Positions 36,201-47,250 of a stretch of DNA of 64,000 bases are shown in pieces. Under the pieces are notes generated by a model. It worked only from the letters and a program-made list of their open reading frames with translations. It was not told where the DNA came from and searched no databases. Numbering within the stretch: the first letter of the stretch is position 1; each line of letters opens with the position of its first letter. The stretch is from Agrocybe praecox (Eukaryota; Basidiomycota; Agaricomycetes; Agaricales; Agrocybaceae): NCBI GenBank assembly GCA_964017145.1, contig OZ024840.1, positions 3,472,001 through 3,536,000 on the forward strand, read 5' to 3'. A program made the position numbers and the translations under genes.

Positions 36201-37203
36201 CAAGAAGTACATCAATCCCCACAAAGGCAATATGCTAAACGCTCTCTCCCTCTGCAGCTAAGTAACCGTCCGAGACATACGGTATACCCATGATACGGCA
36301 AGATAGACATGTCCGCTGTGTATGTCTCGTTTTGCCAGGGTCCTCGGGAGAAGTAGCACCCTTTTTTACTCTGCTTTATTGGGACACATTTTCCCCAACG
36401 TTCAACCTCAGGTCAATCACTCCCTTTGCAACCCAGCGCCAGCGCCTTTACCGATCAGCAAGTTAGAGCTTTTTCTTTTCGGAAATCCCCTGTACCAACT
36501 CCTTCTTCGCACGCCACTGATATCTTTTGCCCGAAGCTAAAGCTTCTCGCTCAGGTGCCCTTTCCTCATTCTATGATGTGGGTAACCCCAAGGTGGTAGT
36601 CATGTAAAAATCACGACTTTCATCAGTCAAGCGTGCTATAGGACTGGAATACCGGACCTGGGTCTCAAGATACGGGCGCATGAGACCCGAAAATATTCAC
36701 TGCGTAATGATTCGATGCGGGATCTTTCCCTGTATTCTCTCCTCTATTCAATGTTCGGCCTGTAAATCGTGGACGATAAATGCATACCCTTCTACTATCG
36801 CGTATCTGTTTTTCTGACCACCGTTGGATGTACTCGGGGGTCAAGTGATCCTAAGGTAACGGTACGCACTCCACTCCCATCTTGTCGAATAAACATACAG
36901 TTCACGTAGAAATGTCACTGTGCACAGATCTCTTATCTTATTGTATTCGACACTTATCATCGACATATCGGACAGTATATCCCTTTAGGAAAACAGTCCA
37001 ATAAGCTGTTTCTAACAAACGGACCCCGTGTAACAAACTTTGTGGGATGTCAAGCATGATCTGAGATTTTATAATATGTAATTATTCTAGAGATGTCGGG
37101 AATCACCAGCTTTCCGGTCTGCAGACTACTTAAGGGGCCTCCATTTACCAGCAAAGTCAAAGCACCTACATTTACACCACCTACAGAAGAAACCAACACA
37201 ACC
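33208..37203. other. Gene-poor stretch of about 4 kb
   Basis: No intact recognisable gene between the G-beta start and the small dsRNA-binding gene. It is richer in A/T and in frame interruptions than its surroundings. Conserved-looking coding fragments on the minus strand are listed separately (34390-35310). Short plus-strand frames at 33554-33874, 35408-35713, 35859-36173 and 36322-36540 have no identifiable content. No terminal inverted repeats, long repeats or transposase motifs were noticed. Confidence 0.5.
34390..35310 (-). pseudogene. Possible eroded gene fragments
   Basis: Several minus-strand segments read like folded protein but are broken by stops or frame changes without good splice sites. 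They include MVLGSKFIDPLGSEVILFLK and DLRGEGVYDFHDS, a TAG, then PFMGQLIVDGQEYGCQIF (about 35125-34950), REAVKSMFPVVLSNLLPD with GDFISRGYVAGIMTFVGDK (about 34922-34795), and WVKHAIQLRLFLSPRLDAP with HMDLLWQRVTQAWFM (about 34780-34660). The family is not recognised. They could be exons of a real gene whose introns I misread; the repeated interruptions favour decay. Confidence 0.35.
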
Positions 37204-37660
37204 ATGCCTTCCAGTAAGTGTTGTAACCCGAGATTGCTCCAGACATGTTTAACTGAAGACTTTTGCAAGCTTCTACTACCCACCTCCACAACTGTGAGCG
37301 TCCTGAACGATCAGCCACGGCGAGCAACTGAGCTGAGCTATCCTAATTTCCCTCAGACCTTCAAGGTAGACACGAGGAGCACCTCTTGAGCTATGAAGAA
37401 TCATCCACTGGGCCATCCAACAAAGCGGTTTGGAAAGTGATCTGTAAATGTTTGTCTGCCGCTTTTTCTGGCCCTATGACATCCAATGACTTATATTTCC
37501 AATAGTCAAAGGAGAAGAGAAAGGTGTAGGCACAGGGGCCACCATTGCCGAAGCCAAACAGGTTGCCTCTCAACAGGCGCTCAACGTAAACAATTGCTCT
37601 GTTATTTACCTGATCACAACTCATCATGGAATTTTTTAGGCGTTGAGAGCTGCAGAATGA
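37204..37660 (+). CDS. Stand-alone double-stranded RNA-binding motif protein, 75 residues
   Basis: Five tiny exons (37204-37213, 37270-37293, 37357-37449, 37506-37585, 37640-37660) total 228 bases and encode one dsRBM and nothing else. The motif is complete: helix 1 THLHNYLQGR, the strand and minor-groove loop LLSYEESSTGPSNKAVW, strand VICKFKGEEKGVGTG, and helix 2 ATIAEAKQVASQQALNAL. The GTG-A-x-x-x-A-K/E-Q pattern at the start of helix 2, which grips the RNA backbone, is present, with Lys at the K-K-x-A-K/E position. All introns are GT-AG and 50-65 bases. An in-frame ATG at 37093 would add 37 residues; CAACCATG at 37204 looks the better start. Possible roles include RNA silencing or translation control; none is shown. 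Confidence 0.78.
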
Positions 37661-38010
37661 GAGCCATCGTAATCCTATGCTGATTTCGAAGGATAATTGT
37701 ATGCATAGAACCTATCCGTCATTGCATTTGTTTTGAAGGGAGTTTTAGCGCTCCTGTTTCGGCTGCAATGTCCATACTTGTATTTCCTTCCGGACTAGTC
37801 ACTATACAATCCATGATGTTTCCTTATGAAGTAATGCGGCTTGGCCGCCACGCTCCCTCGGATGACATGTCATTGATTCGCAAATAACGCAAAACAGAAC
37901 AACGTCGGCCCGTATGTATTTAGAACTTCCGTCTCGCGTGCGCTTGACGCGTTCACTCTTGCTCTCAACCTTGTCATTGCCCCAAACTCATTGTTAGTCA
38001 CTATTCGCAA
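37661..38010. other. Intergenic, about 350 bases
   Basis: 3' flank of the dsRBM gene and promoter of the small membrane protein gene. Nothing else recognised. Confidence 0.45.
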
Positions 38011-38345
38011 ATGTCCGCAATACAGCGTGCGGTACCTTTCTTCGTAGCAGCAGCAGCAGGTGTGTGCAATTGGATTTACACCATAACAATGTCATATATT
38101 TCAAAGCATAAATTTTGACTGGGGCTTGAATTCAGGCATCGCTTCGGGAGTATACATATTCAAACCGTTAATAATGGAACAGACCCGGTAATTGTTTGGG
38201 CTACGAACAAATATATCATATACAGTGACTGACGTGCGAAATGTGACACAGAAGCGATCCCTCCCAAAGTCGCCCAAACGTCATCGCGTCGGATGGGATT
38301 CCGAAGGGTCAAGCCAGTGTTAACGTCACTGATATAAGTCGGTAG
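38011..38345 (+). CDS. Small single-pass membrane protein, 64 residues
   Basis: Three exons (38011-38059, 38136-38187, 38252-38345) with GT-AG introns and consistent frame. It begins MSAIQRAVPFFVAAAAG, continues IASGVYIFKPLIMEQTR, and ends with a polar SDPSQSRPN and VNVTDISR. One hydrophobic helix with small residues (AAAAGIASG) after a short basic/polar start suggests an inner-membrane or mitochondrial protein. I do not recognise a named family. If the second intron is not removed, the protein stops after EQTR (34 residues). It is near the mitochondrial gene group, which is only suggestive. Confidence 0.5.
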
Positions 38346-38360
38346 TATAGTCGGTAGTAT
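38337..38360. repeat. 12-base perfect tandem duplication at a stop codon
   Basis: AGTCGGTAGTAT occurs twice in direct succession. The first copy contains the Ser-Arg-stop end of the small membrane protein gene; the second lies just downstream. Confidence 0.7.
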
Positions 38361-38417
38361 GGGAAGACGATGCCATTGAATTTTCTGTGTGATATACACC
38401 GAGTGCGATTCTAGAAG

Positions 38418-40381
38418 TTAGTCATTTCGGCGTTCCCAAATCTATAGGATAATTGATGTCAGTGACGTCGATATCGCTGGTTAAGATGCATAGTACTTGG
38501 AGAATTGTTTCGCCCAAGAAAATCATTTCCTTTCGCGTCTCTTCCACAATCAAATCTTGGACCATGAACCACTTTTCGTTGTCGCCACCCCCACCAGCAG
38601 CTCGTATGTGGGCTTTCCAAACTGTGTTTTCTTTATCTCGGGTGGTACCAGCGACAGATTCGTGGGTTACGTTGGCGATCAGATCGTAAACTGTCGGTGT
38701 CTTGTTGGGTGCGTCCAGATCTGTGAGAAATAAAATGGAGTGAGAAAATGTATTCACAATAAGTACATACTGATTGAAAAACCCACATTCTTTGAAATCT
38801 AAGCCACGCAAGGGGAAATTAACGATCGTGGGGTTTTTTTCTTCGACAAAAGCATTTTTTGTAAAGCGCTTGAAATGTAGTATAATATACGGAGGTAAGC
38901 GTTGACATTTGTATCTGCGCAATTGCCCGGCAGATTCCTATGGAACGGTAAATTATTAGAACTATCGAATCTACACAGAACCCTACATACCTGGGCCGTT
39001 CTGCCATCGTACTTTGCGAGTACTGAGTGTATGCTCACTTGCGGGATGATGTTCTTCTCGACAGAATCCTGGAATAACGGCGGTGGGGGGAGATCGACAG
39101 CCAAAAACAGAAAAGGTGATACAGAAGTCCTCAACTCTAAACCGGACTATAAGCGCAGCTGCGACGCTGATAGATGAAAATATAATCGTACCTCGATCAA
39201 TGTCAAACTTCGGTTTCTCATTCAATCCAGAATCTGGTCTGACCAATACTTGTTGGGTTTCGACTCTCAGTTCTCCTTGGAATGTTTTGAAAATGACACC
39301 TGAAATACCTCAGTCTTCGGGAGAACATATATGAAAAAAGAGTCACTCACTGGAGTCCTTCTTTTTCGTACCACCGAAGTCTTTGTGAAGGTGATTGAGT
39401 AACCATCCCAGAAATTCGACTGGGTCGCCTTGTTGTTCCAGTCGAAATTTCCCTCCACTGGCCCTATTGACTTCTTGGAGAAATTCGTGAGGGCTGACTT
39501 GACTTTTGAACAATCTGGGATTCCAAATTTTCTTAGCTAGTCCTGCAAATCTCTTAAGCAATTCAGACTCCTTCCCGCGAAAGTTCGAAAGGAGCAAGTG
39601 GTCCCGCAACGGTGGAACGTGAAGAAGGGCTTGAATTATTACGTTCATATGATCATTTCTTTTGATATTGTTGAGACCAATATAACCCGATAGATATGGC
39701 TTGTGATTGAGGTCGTATGATGGCCGGGTTAGATGAGATGGCGAAGACAAACTGGCAATGGCAGCCGAGGAGAATGTAGGCGCCAGGACATAAGAGATAT
39801 CCTCCAAAGACGGATCTGATACAAGATATCCATCTGGAAGAACGTAGACCTAGCCATATGACTTCAGATCCAGATGTCTCGATTCCAAAGCAAAGGAATC
39901 CTCGAACCTTTGTGGTTTCCAGATTTATGAAAACGTGATGGTCATCATGGATGGAATGTGCGTACGCGTAGGACTTCCGACCTCTTCCTTGGAAATATTT
40001 TCCACACACAAGGCAGCCATATATGTTTATATCGGATAATGATACAGAGCACACTTTCTCAAAGTCGAAATCTAGACTGGCTCTGTTAATCTTCCCAAAG
40101 ATATAAGTATTTCGCGACGCATTCTAGGTAAAGGCGTCTCTTACTGTATCAAGGTACAAATCAGATGCACGCTGTTCTTGCAAAGGAAAGCTAGTTTCTT
40201 CTTCTTCTTCGTCCAGGTCGTCTGCAGGGGCACCCGCTGATTTGGATTCAGACACGTTGACTTTTGACTCGGACACCAGCTCTGGTTCTATGCTGAGTCT
40301 TGCACGTTTGGTAGGCCGTTCTGTTGTATTTGCATCACCATCATGGACATTTTCAAGACGTTTGGGAGGATTTTCCGTCAT
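38418..40381 (-). CDS. SAD1: USP39/Sad1-like inactive ubiquitin hydrolase of the tri-snRNP
   Basis: Splicing factor needed for U4/U6.U5 tri-snRNP function (known for yeast Sad1 and human USP39). The start MTENPPKRLENVHDGD is followed by an acidic stretch and a UBP-type zinc finger: VCSVSLSDINIYGCLVCGKY, SYAYAHSIHDDHHVFINLET, VYVLPDGYLV. The USP-like domain starts GYIGLNNIKRNDHMNVIIQA: where active enzymes have N-T-C-Y this has N-D-H, so the catalytic Cys is missing, as expected for this family. Later blocks are HEFLQEVNRASGGKF, DPVEFLGWLLNHLHKDFG, RLPPYIILHFKRFTKNAF and NPTIVNFPLRGLDFKEC. The last exon is IWERRND, ending at the stop complementary to 38418-38420. About 510 residues, in the family range. 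Confidence 0.93.
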
Positions 40382-40584
40382 GAAAGAAGCGAAAAGAAGG
40401 TGCAGAGGGATATGCAAAGGGGCGGTGTTGATACAGTCCCCTGGCAATAATGATTTGGCAAGTTTCTGATTGGTTTCTGACGACCGTGTATAGCATAGAT
40501 TACGTAAGGAACACGAACAAATTAATTTACTCACCAAAGTACTTTGTTCTTTCACGCGATTGCTAGTTGGACATCGATCGAACG
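40382..40584. promoter_or_regulatory. Divergent promoter, SAD1 / RSM22
   Basis: 203 bases lie between the two start codons. No clear TATA box; an ACGTAA-type site occurs near 40500. Shared control is inferred only from spacing. Confidence 0.45.
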
Positions 40585-42890
40585 ATGCTGAGGAAGTCTG
40601 TCTCCGTACATTGGAGACATCAATCCCGCTTCTCCTTGAAAACTGCTTCAAATTCTGCTTCCTTTAGCTTTTCAAGCTCAAGACGACATGCCACAGTGAA
40701 TCCAGCGCTAAATCTAGACCCCAGTTACACAGACCTGCTCAAAGATGCTGGCATTTCATTGAAGAATCAGAAGCCGAACGCATTACCGACACATAGAGAA
40801 TTAGAAGTCATTCAAGGAACATCTTCGGCTCTTGAGGTTTCTATGGATGACTGGTCCTCCTTGGAAATATCTTCAGAGCCAACGTACGAAGAAGAAGAAT
40901 ATGAAGCTCGCGAGCATAGGAAGTCTCCCGCAGCACTATTCGGTTCAGACCAAATTTCTTTGACCATCCTTCCTCTTGAATTGCAAATGGCGATAAATGG
41001 CCTGGTTACTGGTCAGTACTGCATTTCTATAGCTCAAGGGAAAACTCATAATGGAATATTAGATGGGCAGAAGTCTACGCTCCGTAGCGATGCAGTACGC
41101 TTATTCAGAGCGCCAACCGACCATGAACAAGAAGGAGACTGGGACGCTCAATACTCCACTGAATATTCATCCCGACAAAAAGCCCATAAACACGCTGTCA
41201 GAGATGGAACTGCTTTTGCCACTGTCGCTCTCCCTGTGCATTACTCTGTTATAATGTCCGTGTTGTACCACGTCAAACGGAGGATGGAACCATCATGGGA
41301 AATAGACAAAGTTATCGATTGGGGCGCTGGGACTGGCAGTGGTTTATGGCAAGTCTTCCCTGCGTTTTACCCAACATACCGCATTTAAGTGATTCACTCT
41401 CTAGGGCTTCGCTTTACTCATTCCAGCGGGATGGAGCAGAACATGGGGAAGATGGACGCAACAGAGCTGCAATTGGTACTACAGTCAAATCGTACATCGG
41501 AATTGATAAACGCGAGGGGTTGGTCACAATAGGAAAAAGACTGATCGAAAGTTGGTCCATACTATGCACTAAATTGACCTAATACTCACAGGTTTGAATA
41601 GATACGCCTAGAGGGTCCTTTAAGGCTACATGGAAAAAATCATTCAGGGAAGAAGATAAACTTCTAATAGACGAAGGGCCAAGAACTGTGGCTTTATCCG
41701 CGTTTATGCTTACAACCCTACCAAACGCCTTTTCCCAGAAAACCCTGGTTCAAGAAATGTGGGATAGCGGTGCTCATACTATTGTAAGCGGATTAGTTGT
41801 CAATTCACTCTACATCTACGGAATATTGACGAAACCAACAAGATTCTCATTGACCACAACACCAAGGACGGCTTCCAAGCTATTGCCCATGCCAGAGAAT
41901 TTCTTTTGGAATTGGGAAAAGCAGAAATTGAAGACCCTGAGCTCGCTCAAACCGAGCTACTAGGATCACATGTTCTTGCGCCTGTACGCTTTATCTTAAT
42001 ATCGGCCCTTGTATTTCTGCTTAACAATGACCATCACAGTGCCCTCACGATCATGCCTGCCCTTTACTTCATAGCAAGCGAGCATCACTAGTCTGTGGAT
42101 TTTCTCAGCGCCTCCAGCGCCCTTCCTTCCTCCAGAAGACAAAGCAGTCATCAATCGGACACGAGAACACTGGTTATTCTTATGTCGTGATTAGAAGGGG
42201 TACCCGTCCAAACTCTGTTAACACCACAGTAGGGAGAGTCGGCGGAATCGGTAAGAAAGCTTTGGAAGACCACCGACTTGCGAACACACCAATAAAAGAA
42301 TTGAAAATATATGCCGACGAAATTGGAGCTACGTCAGAAACACAGGACGTTCTTGAATCCACTACCAATAGCGTATCTGAGGATCATCAGCATGATATGG
42401 AGGATCCCGAACTACAGGAAAAATTACGCCAGGAAGCATATCAATGGCCTAGACTTGTATTCCGCCCTATGAAAAAGAGTGGCCACATCATTCTGGACAG
42501 TTGTACGATGGAAGGTTTGTTCTCCATCTTCCCAATTCATGGCACGATCTAATCTAAAAACCAGGAAAAATAATGCGGATAACTATACCCAAGTCTCAAG
42601 GGAAACAACCGTTTTATGACGCTAGAAAGTCTAACTGGGGTGATATATTCCCTCACTCTCCCAAAAACCCTCCTACGGAATATCTTGGCCTCAAGCCTCG
42701 AAAAATGAAAGAGTCAGAAGATGAGGATGAAGGTGATCTTTTGGTCGGGAGTGATATCGGTAAAAGACGGGATAGCTTCAAGGGCGGCGACCGCCACACA
42801 TACTCAGCTCTAGCTGAAAATCTGCGGGAAAAGAAGATGTCGAAACGAGATTATGCGAAGACTCGTGGAAATAAAGTTTGGAAGGATTGA
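40585..42890 (+). CDS. RSM22: Mitochondrial ribosome assembly/small-subunit methyltransferase-like Rsm22 (METTL17)
   Basis: Mitochondrial small ribosomal subunit assembly protein (family knowledge for Rsm22/METTL17). The start MLRKSVSVHWRHQSRFSLKT is a typical presequence, followed by a Ser/Arg-rich run. The methyltransferase-like core includes TILPLELQMAINGLVTG, FATVALPVHYSVIMSVLYHV, and VIDWGAGTGSGLW, where D-W-G-A-G-T-G matches the SAM-binding motif I. After splicing at 41984/42041 region the protein reads APCPHDHACPL with a later C in RASLVCGFSQR, the Cys cluster linked to an iron-sulfur site in this family. RQEAYQWPRLVFRPMKKSGH and MRITIPKSQGKQPFYDARKS form the conserved C-terminal domain; a basic tail ends at 42890. 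Length is about 690 residues, seven or so exons. Confidence 0.88.
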
Positions 42891-43255
42891 CCAAGCATTT
42901 TCTATTGACCCAACCACTCACTAACTTATCCCTAATCCACGTTAAACATACCACCGCTCTATCACGCATTTTTAGATGTCGTCAATGTTAATAGTCTCTA
43001 TGTATAATATGTACTCATTAAGGTAGTGAACCCCCCGCTTTATGTTATCTTGTTACTTTGAACTAACAGGACTCGCTTTGGCATCGTTCTGGCCATCTCG
43101 AAAGAAGCGAAAATATATTAAATGGGTGGTTGCGTCACCATATGGAATGAAGGTATTTCTAATAATCTGATATCCGGATTCCTGGTCCCCGAGTAGAGCT
43201 AAGCACGACCTTAGTAATGGGGGTCACTTTGAATACAATGTTAGATTCATGCAAG
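42891..43255. other. Intergenic, convergent 3' ends
   Basis: About 365 bases between convergent stop codons. No gene or repeat recognised. Confidence 0.5.
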
Positions 43256-44300
43256 TCATTGATTCTGGCCAGGAAGAAAGAACACACCAGGTCGAGCACC
43301 ACCAGCGCTTTTTAATTTACGATCGCCTGCTTCTTGTTCTTTCGAGTTACCCGTAGCTCGCTTCACGGAGGTCAGGAATTGACGGAAATTGGTGACGACG
43401 TCGCTGACTGGGAAGTCGATCTACATAGCATTAAGTTTTCAGCACAACGAGGGAAGTTTAGAGCCCTACCATTGCTATTGGGGCACGGATAGTACCACTC
43501 CTGTCAGCCCTCCACTCGCTGGTGCCACGAAGTCGCGAGATATAACCACCGATGTCTTCTGTTACTGTTCCTCTACGTTCCGAAGGCATGAGACCTAATG
43601 GACCAAGGAAACGACCGAGCTTCGGGGTGATAGCTCGGATGAGCTGAGGTGTACATAGAATTGTCGTTGCACGGTGGCGGTTGCTTAGAATCTGCAAATA
43701 TATGAGCTACTCTAACGCGCTTTTGCCAATTTGTAAAAATACGTACACCGTCAATGAGTTCAATTCCGCCCACGATGTGTGCTCCTGCTTTCTTGGCGTC
43801 TTCTGCTATTCTTCCTTCAGCAAACACAAGAATCTTGTCCTCAGCTTTGGCTTTGGCCTCTCGCGGCAGATTTACTCTGCCTCTCGGGACAGCTGCTCCA
43901 TTTCCGAGTTTTGTCCTAACAGTCAGCTCATAGGTAGCCTTGGGAGAAGCAGCCTCGACAGACTAGAGAACTTGGGATTAAACAACAAAGCGCATACGGA
44001 ATCGTTGAACTCACACGGAGGACTGCAATGGCATCTTCCAATGTAAGTTTGAGATTGCGCTCATCTTCTTTAGCAGCAACTGCAGCTTTTCTGCGTGCTT
44101 TGGCAGCCTGCGCCTTTTTGGAGGGTACGCGAATAGTTGATACGTTCTTTTTACGACTAATTTGAAGAACGCTGGATGTGGTGAATTGACGCGCTTGTAT
44201 GGCAGAACACTGAATAGACCCGTTTTAGTGAGTATATTACAGCTTGAATATAACGACGTACTTCTGCGACGATGCACCGACGGAAGAGAGGACCCAACAT
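43256..44300 (-). CDS. MRPL1: Mitochondrial large-subunit ribosomal protein uL1m
   Basis: Component of the mitoribosomal L1 stalk. The first exon, MLGPLFRRCIVAE from 44300, joins CSAIQARQFTTSSVLQISRK, a plausible mitochondrial presequence. A basic helix (KKAQAAKARRKAAVAAKED) precedes the L1 fold: LTLEDAIAVLRSVEAASPKA, TYELTVRTKLGNGAAVPRGR, VNLPREAKAKAEDKILVFAE, DAKKAGAHIVGGIELIDG, and TPQLIRAITPKLGRFLGPLG with LMPSERRGTV, which matches the L1 signature P-x-L-x-x-x-L-G-P-x-G-L-M-P. APIAMIDFPVSDVVTNFRQF and LTSVKRATG end the domain. Stop is complementary to 43256-43258. About 290 residues in five or six exons. It shares a promoter region with the mL40 gene. Confidence 0.92.
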
Positions 44301-44438
44301 GACGAGTAAACGCGACTTCTGAGTGAGCGGTCAAACCGTTCACAATTTCCAGCAAGGGAATTGCCGTGGGAACGTTGTCCCAATCTGGACGCAATGCTAA
44401 CGCATAACATTTTTTGTGTTTTCCACTGTCTACTCACA
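44301..44438. promoter_or_regulatory. Divergent promoter shared by two mitoribosomal genes
   Basis: Just 138 bases separate the uL1m (minus) and mL40 (plus) start codons. Both genes serve the mitochondrial large subunit, so joint regulation is plausible. No named motif is assigned. Confidence 0.55.
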
Positions 44439-45011
44439 ATGTCCAGTTCCCTGATCCGTTCGACGACGACCAAGCTCCCCCTTAGGTCTACACCACTGCT
44501 GAGCAGAGGTTATGCTGCTCCTGGACAAGACCAATCTCAAGGAGACCCTAAAAGAGAAATCATCCGACGCGTTCTCTATCCCAGCAATGTGAAGAACCGC
44601 GCTACACCAATTGGTACATGGCGCCCTGATGTTGGACGTGCTCTCCAACGTGCAATTCCCTCGGTCCAAGCCCACGAAACCATTGAACGAGCCTGGCTAC
44701 TTCATAAACGACATATTAGGAAGGCCCGCGAAGCAGAAGCTGCTCGCAAATTCGCCTGTATGAAGGAGGCCATGGACGTATTGCATGAGGTAGATCCTCG
44801 TCTGTATATGGAGGCGAATAGGAAAGATGACCCTCGAGCGCGGACGCGTGAAGAAATGGAGTCCATAAAGACCATGAAGATATCTGAAATCCGGGCTATG
44901 GAAGCCCGTATACGTGGGCTCTTCCCTCGAGAATTACGCATACCAACAGACACTCCATCACGAACTGGGTGGAAATATGAGTGGGGAACGAAAAAGGCTG
45001 CTACTTCCTAA
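44439..45011 (+). CDS. Mitochondrial large-subunit ribosomal protein, mL40-like
   Basis: A single exon of 190 residues starting MSSSLIRSTTTKLPLRSTPL, a clear Ser/Thr/Arg-rich mitochondrial presequence with LLSRGYAAPG as a likely cleavage area. The mature part is basic: DPKREIIRRVLYPSNVKNRA, TWRPDVGRALQRAIPSVQAH, ETIERAWLLHKRHIRKARE, and DPRLYMEANRKDDPRART. The E-R-A-W-x-L-H-K/R core and the ending RIPTDTPSRTGWKYEW suit fungal mL40 (yeast Mrpl28). A different mitochondrial ribosomal protein is possible, but mitochondrial translation is well supported by sequence and neighbours. Confidence 0.75.
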   Translation: MSSSLIRSTTTKLPLRSTPLLSRGYAAPGQDQSQGDPKREIIRRVLYPSNVKNRATPIGTWRPDVGRALQRAIPSVQAHETIERAWLLHKRHIRKAREAEAARKFACMKEAMDVLHEVDPRLYMEANRKDDPRARTREEMESIKTMKISEIRAMEARIRGLFPRELRIPTDTPSRTGWKYEWGTKKAATS

Positions 45012-45217
45012 ATGTAATTATTTCTTTCTGTTCTCCGCTTACCGTGTCCTGATGAGGTCTACAGCTCATTTATTATGCTACCATCGCCCATATTATACCT
45101 ATTCTGTTCATCATCCCACTCACGCGTAGGAACGATAATCCACTTCATTCCTCAATATACAATTTACAGAAAGCATCGCAGAAAACAAAGTTGAACATAA
45201 CCTCGAGTACAGCCAAA

Positions 45218-47250
45218 TCAACCCCACCTTTCATCTCGAAGACCGAACGCATCACCAAGCAGCCCTGAAGAATCAGGCCCTCTGGTAGAGGTTGCAGTTT
45301 TACCAACAACAGCTATATGCACAGCCTCCAGAGCTTCTGTCCATTTCCCAAGCGCGGCATACCGCTTCTTTTCGAGACTTTGCCTAAGATCGGGCAATTC
45401 ATGGGTTTATACAAGTTGACTTGAATTAAAAATTGCACTGACTTTCGATCGAGTTCCAATCGCATTCCAACTTGGTCAATCCGTCCTTCGACTTTGCCCT
45501 CCAGAATAAGACCGATTAGAAGCTCTTCAACTTCCTCGATGTCAACATTGAGTTGCTGCAAATATTCGCGTTGGAAACGTCTAGATCTTCTCGACGAAAA
45601 AATATATTTACCTTGGCTAGGAAGGAAAGTTCCAATCTTGTGTATGGTTTGATCAAGTCGATGAGATACTGTGTGCGCAAGCTTCGGAGTAGTTCACCGA
45701 TGTATGAGCGGATGAAATTATCATCCATAATGGTCGAACGGTTGTCTGGACGAAAGTTAGTGGACCGTCGACAAAAAAACACGACTGGCAATAATGACCT
45801 TTCAGAATCTTCTCAGCTAAATGGACTTCACGTCGCTGGTATGCATCGACGAGATCAGTCATGGCTTTGATTTGAGGATCTGTCTTGTATCTGAGATCCG
45901 TGAGGGAGAGGAAAAAAATATTTTTTGGAAATAACTTACGGTTTAGTTTCTTGACTGTCGAAAGGATTAACCTCGCTACCCGTCAACATGTTCGCCAATA
46001 CGAGGTACTTCAGGACCTGAATTCGCTGAGGTGAACCAGCTTCGTCATAATTTCGGAACGATTCGAAGAAGTCTTCACTAGCTCTGTTCCATTGACCTGT
46101 GACGTTTGTATACCTTAGAATGTGGAGACCGCGCAAGACGACATGAGAGACATACGTTCACCCATCCACATCTTTCCTCCGCACTCCTTAATAACACCCA
46201 TAATTCTTGGATGTGGAATGGCCGATCGAACTGCATTGCTTGCGTTATAAATTTCCTGTTATCATAGCTCGAGCAAGAACGAAAACAAAAAATGATGGAA
46301 AAACACACTTTTAGTTTTTTGAAGTTTCGTGTTTCATTATACATTTGAATCTCGAGGGCATATATTTCCAGTAGCTGCGTTCCTCGTTGCGATTGATCGT
46401 CAACTTCATTTGCTGAGGTCGTCGCATTGTGAAGTTCTCTGATCAGCTGTGGAATGTTTCAGCAATGCGATTGTCCCAAAGGTGGAGATGGAGTAACCTT
46501 GGACAGACGAGAATATTCCTTACGGTCGAGCCAAAGTTTAGCTAGCTTTAAGTTAGTTTTAACAGAAAGTCGCTGACAGAAATAGTCAATACCACAAGAA
46601 ACTATCGCTTGATATGTCATCATACCTCGTTCTTCGCTTCCTCCAGTGCCTTCCTTGTGACTTGATAGAACTTTTCGAGTACATCCACCTCAATCACGCC
46701 ACCTTTGCCACCTCCAACGTAGTCTAGAATTCCATTTATCGACTTTTCAGAGTAATTGCGCGTTACTGCTGACTTTGTATAGGTAAGAAGTTCTGTGTAC
46801 GTTTTCAAAGCTTCGTTAGGTCGATGTAATTCTAAGAACAGTAGTTTGGTCATTTGTTTGAGTGCTTTGAATCCCCTGATCAGATATTGTCAAGTGACTC
46901 CCGTCTTTCCTGAGGTTAACCGTACATACCAGTCTCCTTTCTCTTCCTCCTGATCTACGATGGCGCGGAATTCTTTCAATGCCTCGTCTGGATTATCCTC
47001 TTTCTTAGCTAATTTATAGAGTCAGACAGTAATAGGCTATCGAAATGATAAGAGAACGAACATTTGGCTTTATAATACATGTTCTCCACATCTACACTGC
47101 CGGACTCATTCGCGTCGTCGTTATCAGAGTAATCGAAGCCATAGTCCTGGGTACCGTTATGATGATTAGTCTCGAAAACCCGTAATAATTAGAATAAGAA
47201 TGCACTTCGTCGTCGCTTCCTTGCATGTAATCAGCATCATCGTCATCCAT
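45218..47250 (-). CDS. CSN2: COP9 signalosome subunit 2
   Basis: PCI-domain subunit of the complex that removes NEDD8 from cullins; CSN2 contacts the cullin-Rbx1 end (family knowledge). The acidic start [20 protein letters not shown] leads to [20 protein letters not shown], a CSN2 hallmark. Helical repeats follow: [40 protein letters not shown], and [20 protein letters not shown]. The segment [20 protein letters not shown], then [20 protein letters not shown] and [20 protein letters not shown], is nearly invariant in the family. The PCI winged helix is [24 protein letters not shown] with [20 protein letters not shown] lineage-variable Ser/Gly tail ends at 45218. Roughly 480-490 residues, about ten introns. 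Confidence 0.95.

Noticed and set aside
35859..36540. Short plus-strand frames with possible donor sites
   Set aside because: No consistent multi-exon model and no known motif.
37093..37203. Upstream in-frame ATG for the dsRBM protein
   Set aside because: The added 37 residues look like leader sequence; the ATG at 37204 has better context. Kept only as an alternative.
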